A DNA stretch of 64,000 nucleotides from Bacillota bacterium (lineage in GTDB: Bacteria; Bacillota; Clostridia; Acetivibrionales; DSM-1351), in assembly GCA_023409265.1 (NCBI GenBank), contig JAEYHZ010000031.1, forward strand, positions 62,001-126,000, in the 5' to 3' direction. A model generated the notes under the pieces. That model made no database searches, was not told the DNA's origin, and saw only the letters and a list, made by a program, of their open reading frames with translations. Both the position numbers and the translations under genes were made by a program. Every line of letters begins with the position of its first letter. The stretch's first letter is position 1. Shown one piece after another: positions 26,604 to 34,869 of this stretch.

Positions 26604-26969
26604 ATGAAAGCTAAAAGGGTTATAATTTCAATTTTAGTATTGAGCATTTTGATGCTTATTGATATAGGGATATCTTCAACGATTATTAATAAGCGATATT
26701 ACAGGGAATTGGCCTGGGAAACCGTGAACCGCGACGGGACAGTGACAGATTGGAAAAATGCAGAAGTATCCTTCGTAGATATTGAAACAGCGACGGTTTA
26801 TATTCCGGAAACCATTTCTGCAAGCATTAACAGAAATCTTCTGGTTTTAAATGGAGGGCGTGCTGTGCGTGTTGAGATGCACACAACAAGAGACGGTATG
26901 CTGGGACCAATTGTTTTATATTTCAACCCATTTACAAAACAATGCTTTGGAGGCGGCATAAGATTGTAG
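26604..26969 (+). CDS. Hypothetical small membrane-anchored protein
   Basis: I do not recognise this family. The 121-residue product has an N-terminal hydrophobic segment (about residues 6-26, VIISILVLSILMLIDIGIS) and then a short extracytoplasmic domain with beta-type segments (VSFVDIETATVYIPE, GGRAVRVEMHT, GPIVLYFNP), ending at GGGIRL. The ribosome site GTGAGG precedes ATG 26604. It stands alone, divergent from ylbJ, and is followed by the tandem-repeat region. Codon use resembles the neighbours, and nothing suggests recent transfer. Confidence 0.65.
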   Translation: MKAKRVIISILVLSILMLIDIGISSTIINKRYYRELAWETVNRDGTVTDWKNAEVSFVDIETATVYIPETISASINRNLLVLNGGRAVRVEMHTTRDGMLGPIVLYFNPFTKQCFGGGIRL

Positions 26970-27083
26970 AACTTGAAGTCTTTGTAATCTACAGATAAAA
27001 GTGGAAAAGGCCTCTCTATTTGGCTTGTGCCTTTCACATGCAGTAAGAGTGGCATACTGGCCTGAAAAATAAGAAAATTTAGA

Positions 27084-27168
27084 ACTTACATAAAATAAAA
27101 ACTGACATAAATAAAAACTCACATAAAATAAAAAACTCACGTAAAATAAAAACTCATATAAAATAAAA
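27084..27168. repeat. Tandem repeat, five copies of a 17-19 bp unit
   Basis: Five imperfect copies of a unit close to ACTCACATAAAATAAAA run head to tail from about 27084 to 27168. The variable positions are mainly in the ACTCAC part (ACTTAC, ACTGAC, ACTCAC, ACTCAC, ACTCAT). The array abuts the ilvE terminator. The rest of the 273-bp gap 26970-27242 shows nothing else that I can name. Confidence 0.8.
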
Positions 27169-27197
27169 TGCCGACCAATTAGCCGACATTTTATTTT
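27160..27197 (-). terminator. ilvE terminator
   Basis: AAAATAAAATG (27160-27170) and CATTTTATTTT (27187-27197) are exact 11-bp complements around a 16-nt centre holding GCCGAC twice. On the minus strand the 3' arm ends in a T-rich tract. It lies 45 bp beyond the ilvE stop. Confidence 0.6.
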
Positions 27198-27242
27198 AAC
27201 TACTCTAATAATATCAAAAACAATCCGAAAATTGTATCTATT

Positions 27243-28310
27243 CTATACTTTCTGTGTCCAGCCGTAAGAATCTTCAAGATCACCGCTCTGAATACCTGTA
27301 ATGGTATCATATACCTTCGCAGCCACTGGTCCGATTTTTCCATTATTTACTGTAATGGAATTACCGTTCCAGTTAAATTCACCGATAGGTGAGATAACAG
27401 CTGCAGTACCGGTACCAAATGCTTCGTCCAGCTTTCCTGCGGCATGTGCATCATACAGCTCCTGAATGGATATTCTTCTTTCGGTAACCGGGATACCTGC
27501 TTTTCTTAACAATTCTATTGTAGACATTCTGGTTATTCCAGGGAGTATTGTTCCTTCCAATGATGGTGTTACCACTTCACCGTCGATCTTAAAGAATACA
27601 TTCATTGTACCGACTTCCTCGATATATTTCTTTTCAACACCATCAAGCCATAGAACTTGTGTATAGCCGATGTGTTTTGCTTCAACCTGAGCCTTTAAGC
27701 TGGAAGCATAGTTTGCAACTGTCTTGGCATAGCCCAGACCACCTCTTACGGCACGTACATAGTTGCTTTCAACATAAATCTTAACAGGGTTGATGCCTTC
27801 CTTGTAGTAGGCTCCAACCGGTGAGAGTATTATAATAAACTTGTAAGTATCTGATGGTCTAACACCCAGATACGGATCGGTTGCAATTATAAAGGGACGG
27901 ATATAAAGTGATGTACCGGGCGCATCGGGTATCCAGTCGGCATCAACTTTTACAAGTTCCTTTATGGCTTTTACGCCAAAATCTACATCAATTCTTGGTA
28001 TAACCAGACGATCATTTGAACTGTTTACTCTTTCCATATTTTTTTCAGGTCTGAATAAAAGAATTTCGCCATTTTTGGTTTTATATGCTTTTAAACCTTC
28101 GAAAATAGCCTGTCCATAATGAAGCACCATACAGGAGGGGTCCAGTTCAAGAGGGGCGTAAGGAACTATTCTTGCATCATGCCAGCCTTTTCCTTCGGTG
28201 TAATCCATAATAAACATATGGTCAGTAAAATATTGACCGAAACCTAGATTATTCTTATCAGGTTTCTGCTTTGGATTTGCAGTTTTGGTAATAGAAATAT
28301 TCATATTCAT
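27243..28310 (-). CDS. ilvE: Branched-chain amino acid aminotransferase
   Basis: IlvE is the PLP enzyme that interconverts Leu, Ile and Val with their 2-oxo acids. This 355-residue class IV aminotransferase carries the signature in LHYGQAIFEGLKAYKT, the PLP Lys in GGLGYAKTVANYASSL, the second signature WLDGVEKKYIEEVGTMNVFF, and GTGTAAVISPIG near the C-terminus. It belongs to the longer bacterial/eukaryal type (about 350 residues). The start is ATG 28310 with GGGAG just upstream. It is monocistronic with its own terminator. I saw no T-box in its leader on the minus strand, so the leucine-type T-box at 51.1 kb does not act here. Confidence 0.95.
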   Translation of the reverse strand: MNMNISITKTANPKQKPDKNNLGFGQYFTDHMFIMDYTEGKGWHDARIVPYAPLELDPSCMVLHYGQAIFEGLKAYKTKNGEILLFRPEKNMERVNSSNDRLVIPRIDVDFGVKAIKELVKVDADWIPDAPGTSLYIRPFIIATDPYLGVRPSDTYKFIIILSPVGAYYKEGINPVKIYVESNYVRAVRGGLGYAKTVANYASSLKAQVEAKHIGYTQVLWLDGVEKKYIEEVGTMNVFFKIDGEVVTPSLEGTILPGITRMSTIELLRKAGIPVTERRISIQELYDAHAAGKLDEAFGTGTAAVISPIGEFNWNGNSITVNNGKIGPVAAKVYDTITGIQSGDLEDSYGWTQKV

Positions 28311-28568
28311 ATTACTCCCTTCAAAATTTATTTAATAAAAATTAATTGATTGTAGTTAAGGAACAAATAACAGTTCCTGTGGAATGTTGCAATCAAAATG
28401 AAAAATTACAAGTTTTATTATGCTACTTTTCATTTCAAAAGTCCATAGAAAAATGGCAATTTACCACAATACATATTAAACTAATAAAGTTTAGTACATT
28501 TCGTAAAAAAGATGTTATAGACAAAGATATTGTGGTATATTTTGGTTAGAGTTAAAGTAACATAATTT

Positions 28569-28585
28569 AGCGTGCGGGGCGCGCT
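28569..28585 (+). promoter_or_regulatory. GC-rich hairpin just upstream of a ribosome site
   Basis: AGCGTGC (28569-28575) pairs with GCGCGCT (28579-28585) around a GGG loop, including one T-G pair. It stands 3 nt before the GGGAGG ribosome site of the membrane protein at 28603. In otherwise AT-rich DNA this may modulate translation. The upstream part of the gap (28311-28568) has a small repeat, TAAACT/AGTTTA near 28477-28493, and nothing else clear. Confidence 0.4.
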
Positions 28586-28602
28586 TCCGGGAGGATTTTA
28601 GA

Positions 28603-29136
28603 ATGAATAGAGACAAAATTAGAATGCTAACAAGAACAGCAGTTTTGCTTGCTGTTGTAGTCGTAGTACAGATGGCAGGAAGGAACCTGCCAAACAGCAA
28701 TTTTATTGTCGGACCGCTGGTGAATATGTGTCTGCTTGCAGCGGTGATGAATGCTGGTCTTACCGGCGGATTAACAATTGCAATACTTTCTCCGTTTACT
28801 TCACTAATAAATAATAATGCACCTGTTGCAGCTGCCTTGCTGACTTTTGCACCTGTGATCGCTATAGCCAATATAATCTTCATCCTGGCATTTTACTTTC
28901 TGTACAATAAAAACAAATATGTTGGTTTGGGAATTGCTGCCTTTCTAAAATTCGGGTTTCTTTTTCTTGCAATAAGAGTTTTTTTGAATATATTTTCTTT
29001 TTCTAAATTTACTGCCAGGCTTTTGGAGCTCTTCAGCTGGCCGCAGTTGATAACAGCACTCATTGGAGGAATTGTTGCAATACCTGTTATTTACAGCTTA
29101 AGGAAAGCACTAAATAATAATCAGGCATCATTCTGA
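28603..29136 (+). CDS. Membrane protein, probable ECF transporter S component
   Basis: This is a 177-residue polytopic protein with about five hydrophobic segments (for example TAVLLAVVVVVQMAG, GPLVNMCLLAAVMNAG, LTFAPVIAIANIIFILAF, LITALIGGIVAIPVIY). Size and topology, the N-terminal positive head (MNRDKIRMLTRTAVLLA) and the GxxxNMxLL segment fit substrate-binding S components of energy-coupling factor vitamin transporters, but no substrate class can be assigned. The energising EcfA/EcfT genes are not in the window, which is normal for group II systems. The ribosome site GGGAGG precedes ATG 28603. Confidence 0.6.
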   Translation: MNRDKIRMLTRTAVLLAVVVVVQMAGRNLPNSNFIVGPLVNMCLLAAVMNAGLTGGLTIAILSPFTSLINNNAPVAAALLTFAPVIAIANIIFILAFYFLYNKNKYVGLGIAAFLKFGFLFLAIRVFLNIFSFSKFTARLLELFSWPQLITALIGGIVAIPVIYSLRKALNNNQASF

Positions 29137-29287
29137 TTCCAGCAGCTTTGTGACAGCTGCTTATAATCATATACAGGGCTATAACAAATTTTTTAAGAAA
29201 AACACATTTATGCTGGAAAGAGGACGATCCAATTCTCTGTATAGCCAGTAAAAATCAAAGTAAGTGAATAGAAAACAGCTTAAATAA

Positions 29288-29368
29288 CCCCGGTCAGGCA
29301 AGCCAGTGAAGCCGCCTGACCGGGGTTTCGGGCTCCGGCGCATACGGTTTAACCGTATGCGCCTTTTA
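29288..29368 (+). terminator. Tandem strong GC-rich hairpins
   Basis: Two strong stems stand back to back in the gap before the MocR gene. CCCCGGTCAGGC at 29288-29299 pairs exactly with 29314-29325 and is followed by TTTCGG. GGCGCATACGGT at 29337-29348 pairs exactly with 29352-29363 and is followed by TTTTAT. Both could end transcription from the 28603 gene. The spacing from that stop (about 150 nt) and the unusual GC content also fit a small repeat or an RNA. The stretch 29137-29287 shows nothing clear. Confidence 0.65.
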
Positions 29369-29383
29369 TAATCCGATTTTGTT

Positions 29384-29464
29384 AATTGGATGGTTTGCTT
29401 AATTAATAATTGGGTGTTTTTGGTTTGGTTTAAATAGTATATAATACAATTGGATGGTACCAAT
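29384..29464 (+). promoter_or_regulatory. MocR promoter and operator candidates
   Basis: AATTGGATGGT occurs twice as a direct repeat, at 29384-29394 and 29448-29458. A perfect TATAAT lies between them at 29440-29445. The second copy is part of an inverted repeat, ATTGG-6-CCAAT (29449-29464), placed at the expected transcription start. This suggests autoregulation by the MocR protein encoded next. Confidence 0.5.
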
Positions 29465-29486
29465 TCGCAGATGGAAGGAAAAACAT

Positions 29487-31007
29487 ATGGAAATTACTGT
29501 TAACAGAAGTTCTCAAACACCATTATATATCCAGATAAAAAAACAGATAGAAGGGATGATAGACTCGGGAAAACTTCCCCCAAATTTCATATTACCGGCA
29601 GAAAGGGTTTTGAGTGAAAAGCTCCGTGTTAACCGGAGTACTGTAATTAAGGCATATTTGGAGCTGAAAGCAGAGGGGCTTGTAGAGTCCAGGGTTGGAA
29701 GCGGAACTGTGGTTCTGTCGACAATATCAAAGGATACTGCTCAAGAAAAAATGTATATTCCGCCTCTTAGGTGGAATCAGCTTGAGAGCAAGAGGGTTAC
29801 TAAATCCAATGAACAGACAATAAACAGCATCTTGTCGGTATTTGAAAAAGAAAAGGTTATTTCCTTTGCATCCGGAGTTGCCTCAGAAGATACTTACGAA
29901 CTGGAAATGCTGAAGAATATCCAGACTGAATTGCTGGAGAAGTTCAGAGAGAAAGTATTCATGCCAACCCCTGTTGACGGCTGCTTTGAATTAAAAAACA
30001 CCATTAAAGCTTATCTTCATCAAAAAGGGATAAATGCAGGCACAAAACAGATAATGGTGACCTCGGGCTCGCAGCAGGCAGTGGAGTTTTTCGCAAGATT
30101 GCTTATTGAACCGGGTGACGTTGTTTTAGTGGAGGAACCGACTTATATTGGAGCAATTCAGGCCTTTGAAAACTATGATGCCCGGCTGATTGGTATTCCC
30201 ATGGATGACGAAGGCATAAGGCTGGATATACTGGAAACCTGTCTGGTAAAATACAGGCCTAAATTTATATATACACAGCCAAATTTTCATAACCCAACCG
30301 GAATGACCATGAGCCTTAAGAGGAGAAAGGAACTATTAAAGCTGGCCTACTATTACAACATTCCATTACTTGAGGATAACCCCTACGGTGAGCTTTGCTA
30401 CGAAGGGGAACAGCTTCCTTCCTTGAAAAGCCTGGATAACAACGATTATGTCATTTATGTCAGCTCTTTTTCAAAGACAATATCCTTTAGTTTAAGGGTT
30501 GGGTATGTTGTAGCAGGTGAGAATATAATTAATCGGTTTATAAAATTCAAGCAGATAACAGATATACAGACCAATACTCTCTCTCAATATCTTGTTCACG
30601 AATTTGTCTCTCAAGGTCATCTTATACCTCACATTGAAAAAATCAAGGCAAAGTATAAAAAGAAAAGGGATCTTATGATTGCTGAACTTAGTAAACAAGA
30701 AATAGAAGGTATGAAGGTTTTCATGCCAAACGGCGGTTATTTTATATGGCTCAGACTTCCTAACAACATAAGAATGGACGAATTGATAAAGAGCCTAGGA
30801 GATAATGGTGTAATAGTAATGCCCGGAGATGTTTTCTATCCCAAGTTCAGTATTGAAAATAACTTTATAAGACTGAATTTCTCCTACCCGAAGGAGCAGG
30901 ACATTAAAGACGGCATTAAAAAACTGCTGGAGTGTATTGAGAATTGCATGAAGAGCTCCGTTAAAACAAAATATCCGGTTGAAACAGTATTAAATCCGTA
31001 TTTATAA
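29487..31007 (+). CDS. MocR-type transcriptional regulator (GntR HTH plus aminotransferase domain)
   Basis: This 506-residue regulator has an N-terminal GntR winged helix (about residues 1-75, ending LVESRVGSGTVV) fused to a complete type I aminotransferase fold. The PLP Lys lies in YVSSFSKTISFSLRVGYV and the PLP-contact motif in YTQPNFHNPTGMTMS. MocR proteins use PLP or an amino-acid adduct as effector. I chose ATG 29487 with GGAAGG at 29473-29478. A stand-alone aminotransferase follows after 47 nt without a terminator, so it is the likely target and operon partner. The effector and regulon are not evident; it is distinct from the PdxR protein at 59.5 kb. Confidence 0.9.
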   Translation: MEITVNRSSQTPLYIQIKKQIEGMIDSGKLPPNFILPAERVLSEKLRVNRSTVIKAYLELKAEGLVESRVGSGTVVLSTISKDTAQEKMYIPPLRWNQLESKRVTKSNEQTINSILSVFEKEKVISFASGVASEDTYELEMLKNIQTELLEKFREKVFMPTPVDGCFELKNTIKAYLHQKGINAGTKQIMVTSGSQQAVEFFARLLIEPGDVVLVEEPTYIGAIQAFENYDARLIGIPMDDEGIRLDILETCLVKYRPKFIYTQPNFHNPTGMTMSLKRRKELLKLAYYYNIPLLEDNPYGELCYEGEQLPSLKSLDNNDYVIYVSSFSKTISFSLRVGYVVAGENIINRFIKFKQITDIQTNTLSQYLVHEFVSQGHLIPHIEKIKAKYKKKRDLMIAELSKQEIEGMKVFMPNGGYFIWLRLPNNIRMDELIKSLGDNGVIVMPGDVFYPKFSIENNFIRLNFSYPKEQDIKDGIKKLLECIENCMKSSVKTKYPVETVLNPYL

Positions 31008-31054
31008 ACTTTTAGATTTTAAATTATTTATAGTCAACAAGGAGGTTGATCACA

Positions 31055-32245
31055 ATGTTTGCCAGAAGAACAGAGTTTTTAAAGGCTTCAGAGGTTAGGG
31101 AATTATTAAAATTATCAGATGTAGATGAAATCATTTCCTTTGGCGGAGGACTCCCGGCAGAGGAATCCTTTCCTGTAGAGGAAATGCGCCAAATCTGCAG
31201 TGAGATTTTAGAGGAAAATGGTGTAAAATCCATGCAATATGCAATATCAGAAGGACATGTCGGCCTGAGAAATATTATAGTTAAGCTTATGGCTGAAAAA
31301 GGTATTTTGACTAATACAGATGATATCTTAATCACCTCAGGCTCCCAGCAGGGGCTGGATCTCACAGCAAAGGTTTTTCTTGATGAAGGGGATACCATCC
31401 TATGTGAAAGTCCCACCTATTTGTCTGCAATTAATGCTTTTAAGCCCTTCTATCCCGGATTTGTTGAGGTTGACATGGATGAAGGCGGACTGGTGCCGGA
31501 GGACTTGATTAAAAAACTTGAAACCAGCTCTAATGTAAAATTCTTATATACGGTACCCGATTACCAGAACCCCACCGGTAGACGTATGAGTTTGGAAAGA
31601 AGAAAGGCAATTGTAGAGATTGCAAACAGTCACAATCTGATTGTTATAGAAGACAACCCTTACAGTGAGCTTTGTTTTGACGGCAGGAAGCTGCCACCCT
31701 TAAAGAGCTTCGACACCGAAGGAAGGGTTATATACCTCAGCACATTTTCCAAGACAGTTTGTCCCGGCTACAGAATAGGATGGGTCTGTGCGTCACAGGA
31801 AATTCTTAATAAGTATGTTCTGTTCAAGCAGGGCACAGACATTCATACCAATTTCTTTGCACAAATGCAGATAGCACGCTACTATGAAAAGTATGATATA
31901 AAGGAACATATCAAGAGTAATGTGGAAATATATAAGAGTAGAAGAGATGCAATGGTTTCTGCCATCGAAAAAAGTTTTCCGGAGGAGGTAGAATTTACCC
32001 GGCCGCAAGGTGGTATGTTTCTTTGGGTTACACTGCCTGAATACCTTAATACAAAAGAACTTTTGCTGAAGTCGTTGAAAAGGGGAGTGGCTTTTGTTCA
32101 GGGAAGTGCATTTTTCCCGGATGGAGGACATGAGAATACAATGAGATTAAACTTTTCTGGTCTAAGGGAAGATAAAATAGTTAAAGGTATAAGTATTTTA
32201 GGTGACCTGCTAAAGGAAGAGATAAGTGCAGCCAAGCTTAAATAA
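31055..32245 (+). CDS. PLP-dependent aminotransferase, 2-aminoadipate/LysN-like
   Basis: This 396-residue fold type I aminotransferase shows the NPTG motif (YTVPDYQNPTGRRMS) and the PLP Lys in YLSTFSKTVCPGYRIGW, with SGSQQGLDL and the C-terminal MRLNFSG. It most resembles the MocR-derived, multi-substrate enzymes annotated as 2-aminoadipate or aromatic aminotransferases; the substrate cannot be read from the sequence. I chose ATG 31055, with AAGGAGG at 31039-31045. It follows a MocR regulator in the same direction, and a HIT-like gene begins 33 nt later, so all three are probably one operon. Confidence 0.9.
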   Translation: MFARRTEFLKASEVRELLKLSDVDEIISFGGGLPAEESFPVEEMRQICSEILEENGVKSMQYAISEGHVGLRNIIVKLMAEKGILTNTDDILITSGSQQGLDLTAKVFLDEGDTILCESPTYLSAINAFKPFYPGFVEVDMDEGGLVPEDLIKKLETSSNVKFLYTVPDYQNPTGRRMSLERRKAIVEIANSHNLIVIEDNPYSELCFDGRKLPPLKSFDTEGRVIYLSTFSKTVCPGYRIGWVCASQEILNKYVLFKQGTDIHTNFFAQMQIARYYEKYDIKEHIKSNVEIYKSRRDAMVSAIEKSFPEEVEFTRPQGGMFLWVTLPEYLNTKELLLKSLKRGVAFVQGSAFFPDGGHENTMRLNFSGLREDKIVKGISILGDLLKEEISAAKLK

Positions 32246-32278
32246 AATTGTTTATCATAAATCTGTGGAGGAGTAAAA

Positions 32279-32737
32279 ATGAACTGGAAGCAAAATAGAA
32301 TTGAAGCAGCACTAAAAGGAGAAAATCCAACAGTCCTCATCAGAATGAAAAGCGGTTTTGCAGTTTTGGGAGATACCCAGTTCCTGCCTGGTTATTGTAT
32401 TCTTCTTGGCTATCCTCAAGCCGGCAGCCTGAATGATTTGAGCATTGAACAGAGAGCTGATTTTCTGATGGATATGACAAGGATAGGAGATGCCATAACC
32501 TCAGTATGCAAACCATTTAGAGTAAACTATGAAATCCTGGGGAATACCGACGCGTTTTTACATGCACATATATTCCCCCGATATGAATGGGAGCCCGAAG
32601 AGAGAAGAAAAGCCCCGGTATTTCTATATCCAAAAGAAAATTGGACTCTGGAGGAGCATCAATTTAATAAAGAAAAGCATGCGACTCTAAGAGAACAGCT
32701 AACCATCAAGCTTAAGGAATTAATTTCCATAAAATAA
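32279..32737 (+). CDS. HIT-like nucleotide-binding protein with an incomplete histidine triad
   Basis: This 152-residue protein has the HIT fold pattern: an N-terminal strand region (AVLGDTQFLPGYCILLGYP), then the loop with Asn in EILGNTDAFLHAHIFPRYEW. The classical triad HxHxH is here HAHIF, so the first two histidines, including the nucleophile position, are kept and the third is Phe. This is a feature of a divergent HIT branch rather than clear inactivation. Hydrolysis of dinucleoside polyphosphates is plausible but unproven. The ribosome site GGAGGAG precedes ATG 32279; the gene lies 33 nt after the aminotransferase. Confidence 0.78.
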   Translation: MNWKQNRIEAALKGENPTVLIRMKSGFAVLGDTQFLPGYCILLGYPQAGSLNDLSIEQRADFLMDMTRIGDAITSVCKPFRVNYEILGNTDAFLHAHIFPRYEWEPEERRKAPVFLYPKENWTLEEHQFNKEKHATLREQLTIKLKELISIK

Positions 32738-32952
32738 TATGAGTATTCCCCTGCTTGTTTGCTAATTTAGTGCGTTTTTCAGCCAACTTTGAAAAATACT
32801 CTCCTGTAAGTTAAGGCAAAAAGAGAAAAGCTCAAAACTTTCTATGACAGGTTAAATTACTGGATTAGCAAGCGCAAGTTTTATAGTTTGTAAACATGTT
32901 TGCCTCGTATTCATACCATGGTAATATGAAAATTCTAAATAACGAGGTTTCT

Positions 32953-34107
32953 ATGATCTATCTAGATAACGCAGCTACTTCCTTCCCAAAACCCGAAACG
33001 GTTTATACATCAATGGAAAAATGTATTAGAACCTATTGTGCCAATCCGGGTAGAGGCAGCCATTCCATGTCAGTACAAAGTGCATTGGCTGTCAATGATA
33101 CAAGAGAAAAAATTGCTTCACTTCTTAAAATTAAAGATTCTTTGAATATATGTTTTACAAAAAATGCTACAGAAGCGTTGAATATTGCTATAATAGGGAG
33201 CCTGAGAGAGGGAGATCATGTAATAACTACATGTATGGAACACAACTCTGTTCTGCGGCCACTTAAAACAATGGAAAAATATAATGGTGTCAAGCTGACA
33301 ATTGTTGATGCAGACGGGCTGGGAAGAATAGATCCTTTCATCATTAAAAGACATATAAATAAGAAGACCAAATTAATTGCCTGTACACTGTCCTCAAATG
33401 TAAACGGTATTGTTATGCCTGTTCGTGAAATAGGTAAAATGGCAGCTGACAAAGAAATCATGTTTCTCCTGGATGCCTCGCAGGGTTTGGGAAGTCTTGA
33501 CGTTGATCTTGAAAGAATACCGGTAAGCATGCTGGCTTTTCCGGGACACAAAGGCCTTTTGGGTCCTCAAGGGACAGGAGGGTTGTATACCTCACCCGGC
33601 ATAAAGTTAAATCCTTTAATGAGCGGTGGTACAGGCAGCAAGTCTGAATATTTGTTCCAGCCTGAATTTTTACCTGACAGATTTGAAAGCGGAACTCTTA
33701 ATACTCCGGGAATTGTAGGCCTTGGAGCAGGTATTGATTTTATTAATAAAACAGGTTTATCTGTAATAAAATCAAAAAAGGATGAGCTTGTGAAGCGGCT
33801 TTATGACGGGCTTTCACAAAATAAAAATATAAAAGTTTTCAGTCCGTCAAATGCAAATGAAAATTCAGGTATTATTGCATTTGCAATAAAAGACACAGAT
33901 TCGACCGAAGTAAGTACCTTTTTGGACAGAAAATATAATATAGCGTGCAGGGCAGGTCAGCACTGTGCTCCGCTTGTTCATAAACATTTTAATACCAGCA
34001 GGACAGGTATGGTAAGACTTAGTGTTGGGTATTTTAATACTATTAGTGAAATTGAAACCACCATTTCGGCTATAAATCGATTGGTATATGAAAAACTTAA
34101 AGATTAA
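32953..34107 (+). CDS. Class V aminotransferase, cysteine desulfurase/selenocysteine lyase-like
   Basis: This is a 384-residue PLP enzyme beginning IYLDNAATSFPKPETV, with the PLP Lys in AFPGHKGLLGPQGTGGL and the conserved Cys in CRAGQHCAPLVHKHF that would carry persulfide. The short form matches the YcaO/CsdA-like cysteine desulfurases common in Clostridia, distinct from NifS/IscS. No iscU or thiI gene is nearby, so the sulfur acceptor is unknown. I chose ATG 32953 with ACGAGG at 32942-32947; the open frame extends back to 32896. The 215-bp gap upstream holds no clear terminator or riboswitch. Confidence 0.85.
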   Translation: MIYLDNAATSFPKPETVYTSMEKCIRTYCANPGRGSHSMSVQSALAVNDTREKIASLLKIKDSLNICFTKNATEALNIAIIGSLREGDHVITTCMEHNSVLRPLKTMEKYNGVKLTIVDADGLGRIDPFIIKRHINKKTKLIACTLSSNVNGIVMPVREIGKMAADKEIMFLLDASQGLGSLDVDLERIPVSMLAFPGHKGLLGPQGTGGLYTSPGIKLNPLMSGGTGSKSEYLFQPEFLPDRFESGTLNTPGIVGLGAGIDFINKTGLSVIKSKKDELVKRLYDGLSQNKNIKVFSPSNANENSGIIAFAIKDTDSTEVSTFLDRKYNIACRAGQHCAPLVHKHFNTSRTGMVRLSVGYFNTISEIETTISAINRLVYEKLKD

Positions 34108-34171
34108 TTAATGAAATTGATTTTAACATTAAAATAATTAATGTTTTGATTAAAATTTATTAAAATACTTA

Positions 34172-34200
34172 TGGACAAATGTTAAATCCAGGTGTATAAT
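34172..34200 (+). promoter_or_regulatory. Predicted promoter of the 57-residue membrane protein
   Basis: TGGACA (34172-34177) and a perfect TATAAT (34195-34200) are separated by exactly 17 bp. The ribosome site TTGGAGGT of the following small gene lies at 34217-34224. Confidence 0.7.
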
Positions 34201-34233
34201 TTACCTATAATATTCCTTGGAGGTAAAAAATAA

Positions 34234-34407
34234 ATGGACGATAAATTTAAAAAAATAATAACAATTATTGTAATGATCTTCTTATTCATAATTGCATTAC
34301 GAATAGTAGGGTGGGTACTTAACTTAATATTCCCGATAGCAGTTATTGCTTTAATCGGTTATATTGTTTTCAGACTGATTAACAAAAACAGTGCTCGAAA
34401 ATATTAG
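34234..34407 (+). CDS. Small membrane protein (57 residues)
   Basis: This short gene starts at ATG 34234 with TTGGAGGT 10 nt upstream and has a well-formed promoter before it and a terminator after it, so it is very probably real. The peptide has a charged head (MDDKFKK), two closely spaced hydrophobic segments (about residues 8-25 and 27-48, IITIIVMIFLFIIALRIV and LNLIFPIAVIALIGYIVF) and a basic tail (RLINKNSARKY). I do not recognise a family. It is monocistronic between the cysteine desulfurase-like gene and a two-component operon. Confidence 0.72.
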   Translation: MDDKFKKIITIIVMIFLFIIALRIVGWVLNLIFPIAVIALIGYIVFRLINKNSARKY

Positions 34408-34450
34408 AAGGATTAATACAAAAGTAAATTATTCAGACTTAAAAAAATGA

Positions 34451-34491
34451 AAGCCGTTATTGGGAAATCAGTAAGGGCTATTTTTTTTTTG
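34451..34491 (+). terminator. Terminator after the 57-residue gene
   Basis: AAGCC-G-TTA near 34451-34458 pairs with TAA-G-GGCT near 34472-34479, followed by ten T. The stem is imperfect but the T-run is strong. It begins about 45 nt after the stop. Confidence 0.6.
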
Positions 34492-34546
34492 CCGATATAT
34501 ATTATATGAGACTCCAAATATTTTCTATAAGAGACAAGGAGGTGGC

Positions 34547-34717
34547 ATTACGGAAATTGGAAGAGTATCTGCAGTATATCCTGTAATAAAAGTAAAAAGC
34601 TTCAACAAAGAAAACCGAACAGACAGCAAGGATAGTAATCGAAAAAAGAAAAGAGAGTTTGAGAAAACACTTACATCAAAAAGGCAAGAAGGAGCAGTAG
34701 TTGATGCTAAAAGTTGA
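34547..34717 (+). CDS. Possible small basic protein with a non-AUG start
   Basis: An open frame of 56 codons follows a strong ribosome site (AGGAGGTGG, 34537-34545) but has no ATG, GTG or TTG near it. The first plausible initiator is ATT at 34547. The product would be hydrophilic and basic (segment RVSAVYPVIKVKSF, then many Lys, Arg, Asp and Glu). A strong terminator starts 15 nt past the stop, which supports a real transcription unit. I do not recognise the family. The alternative is a leader or an unrelated RNA whose AGGAGG is fortuitous; confidence is low. Confidence 0.35.
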   Translation: MTEIGRVSAVYPVIKVKSFNKENRTDSKDSNRKKKREFEKTLTSKRQEGAVVDAKS

Positions 34718-34731
34718 TAGCCAGAGAGCGA

Positions 34732-34775
34732 AGCCATGAGGGCATGGACGAATAACCTCATGGCTTTGTTTTGTT
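34732..34775 (+). terminator. Strong terminator before the two-component operon
   Basis: AGCCATGAGG (34732-34741) and its exact complement CCTCATGGCT (34756-34765) are followed by TTGTTTTGTTT. It closes whatever is transcribed from 34.5 kb and insulates the regulator gene at 34870. Confidence 0.85.
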
Positions 34776-34869
34776 TAAACTGAATCATGGAAAAATCAGG
34801 TTATATCAGATATAATCATATGTAGTAATTTACAATTTTAGATTGGGTAGGATTTAATTGAGGTAGGAT

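Noticed and set aside
27084..27168. CRISPR array
   Set aside because: The copies are adjacent without spacers, vary in sequence and have no cas genes nearby.
28311..28602. PreQ1 or other vitamin riboswitch before the probable S component
   Set aside because: Only a short GC-rich hairpin is visible; none of the conserved aptamer sequences that I know is present.
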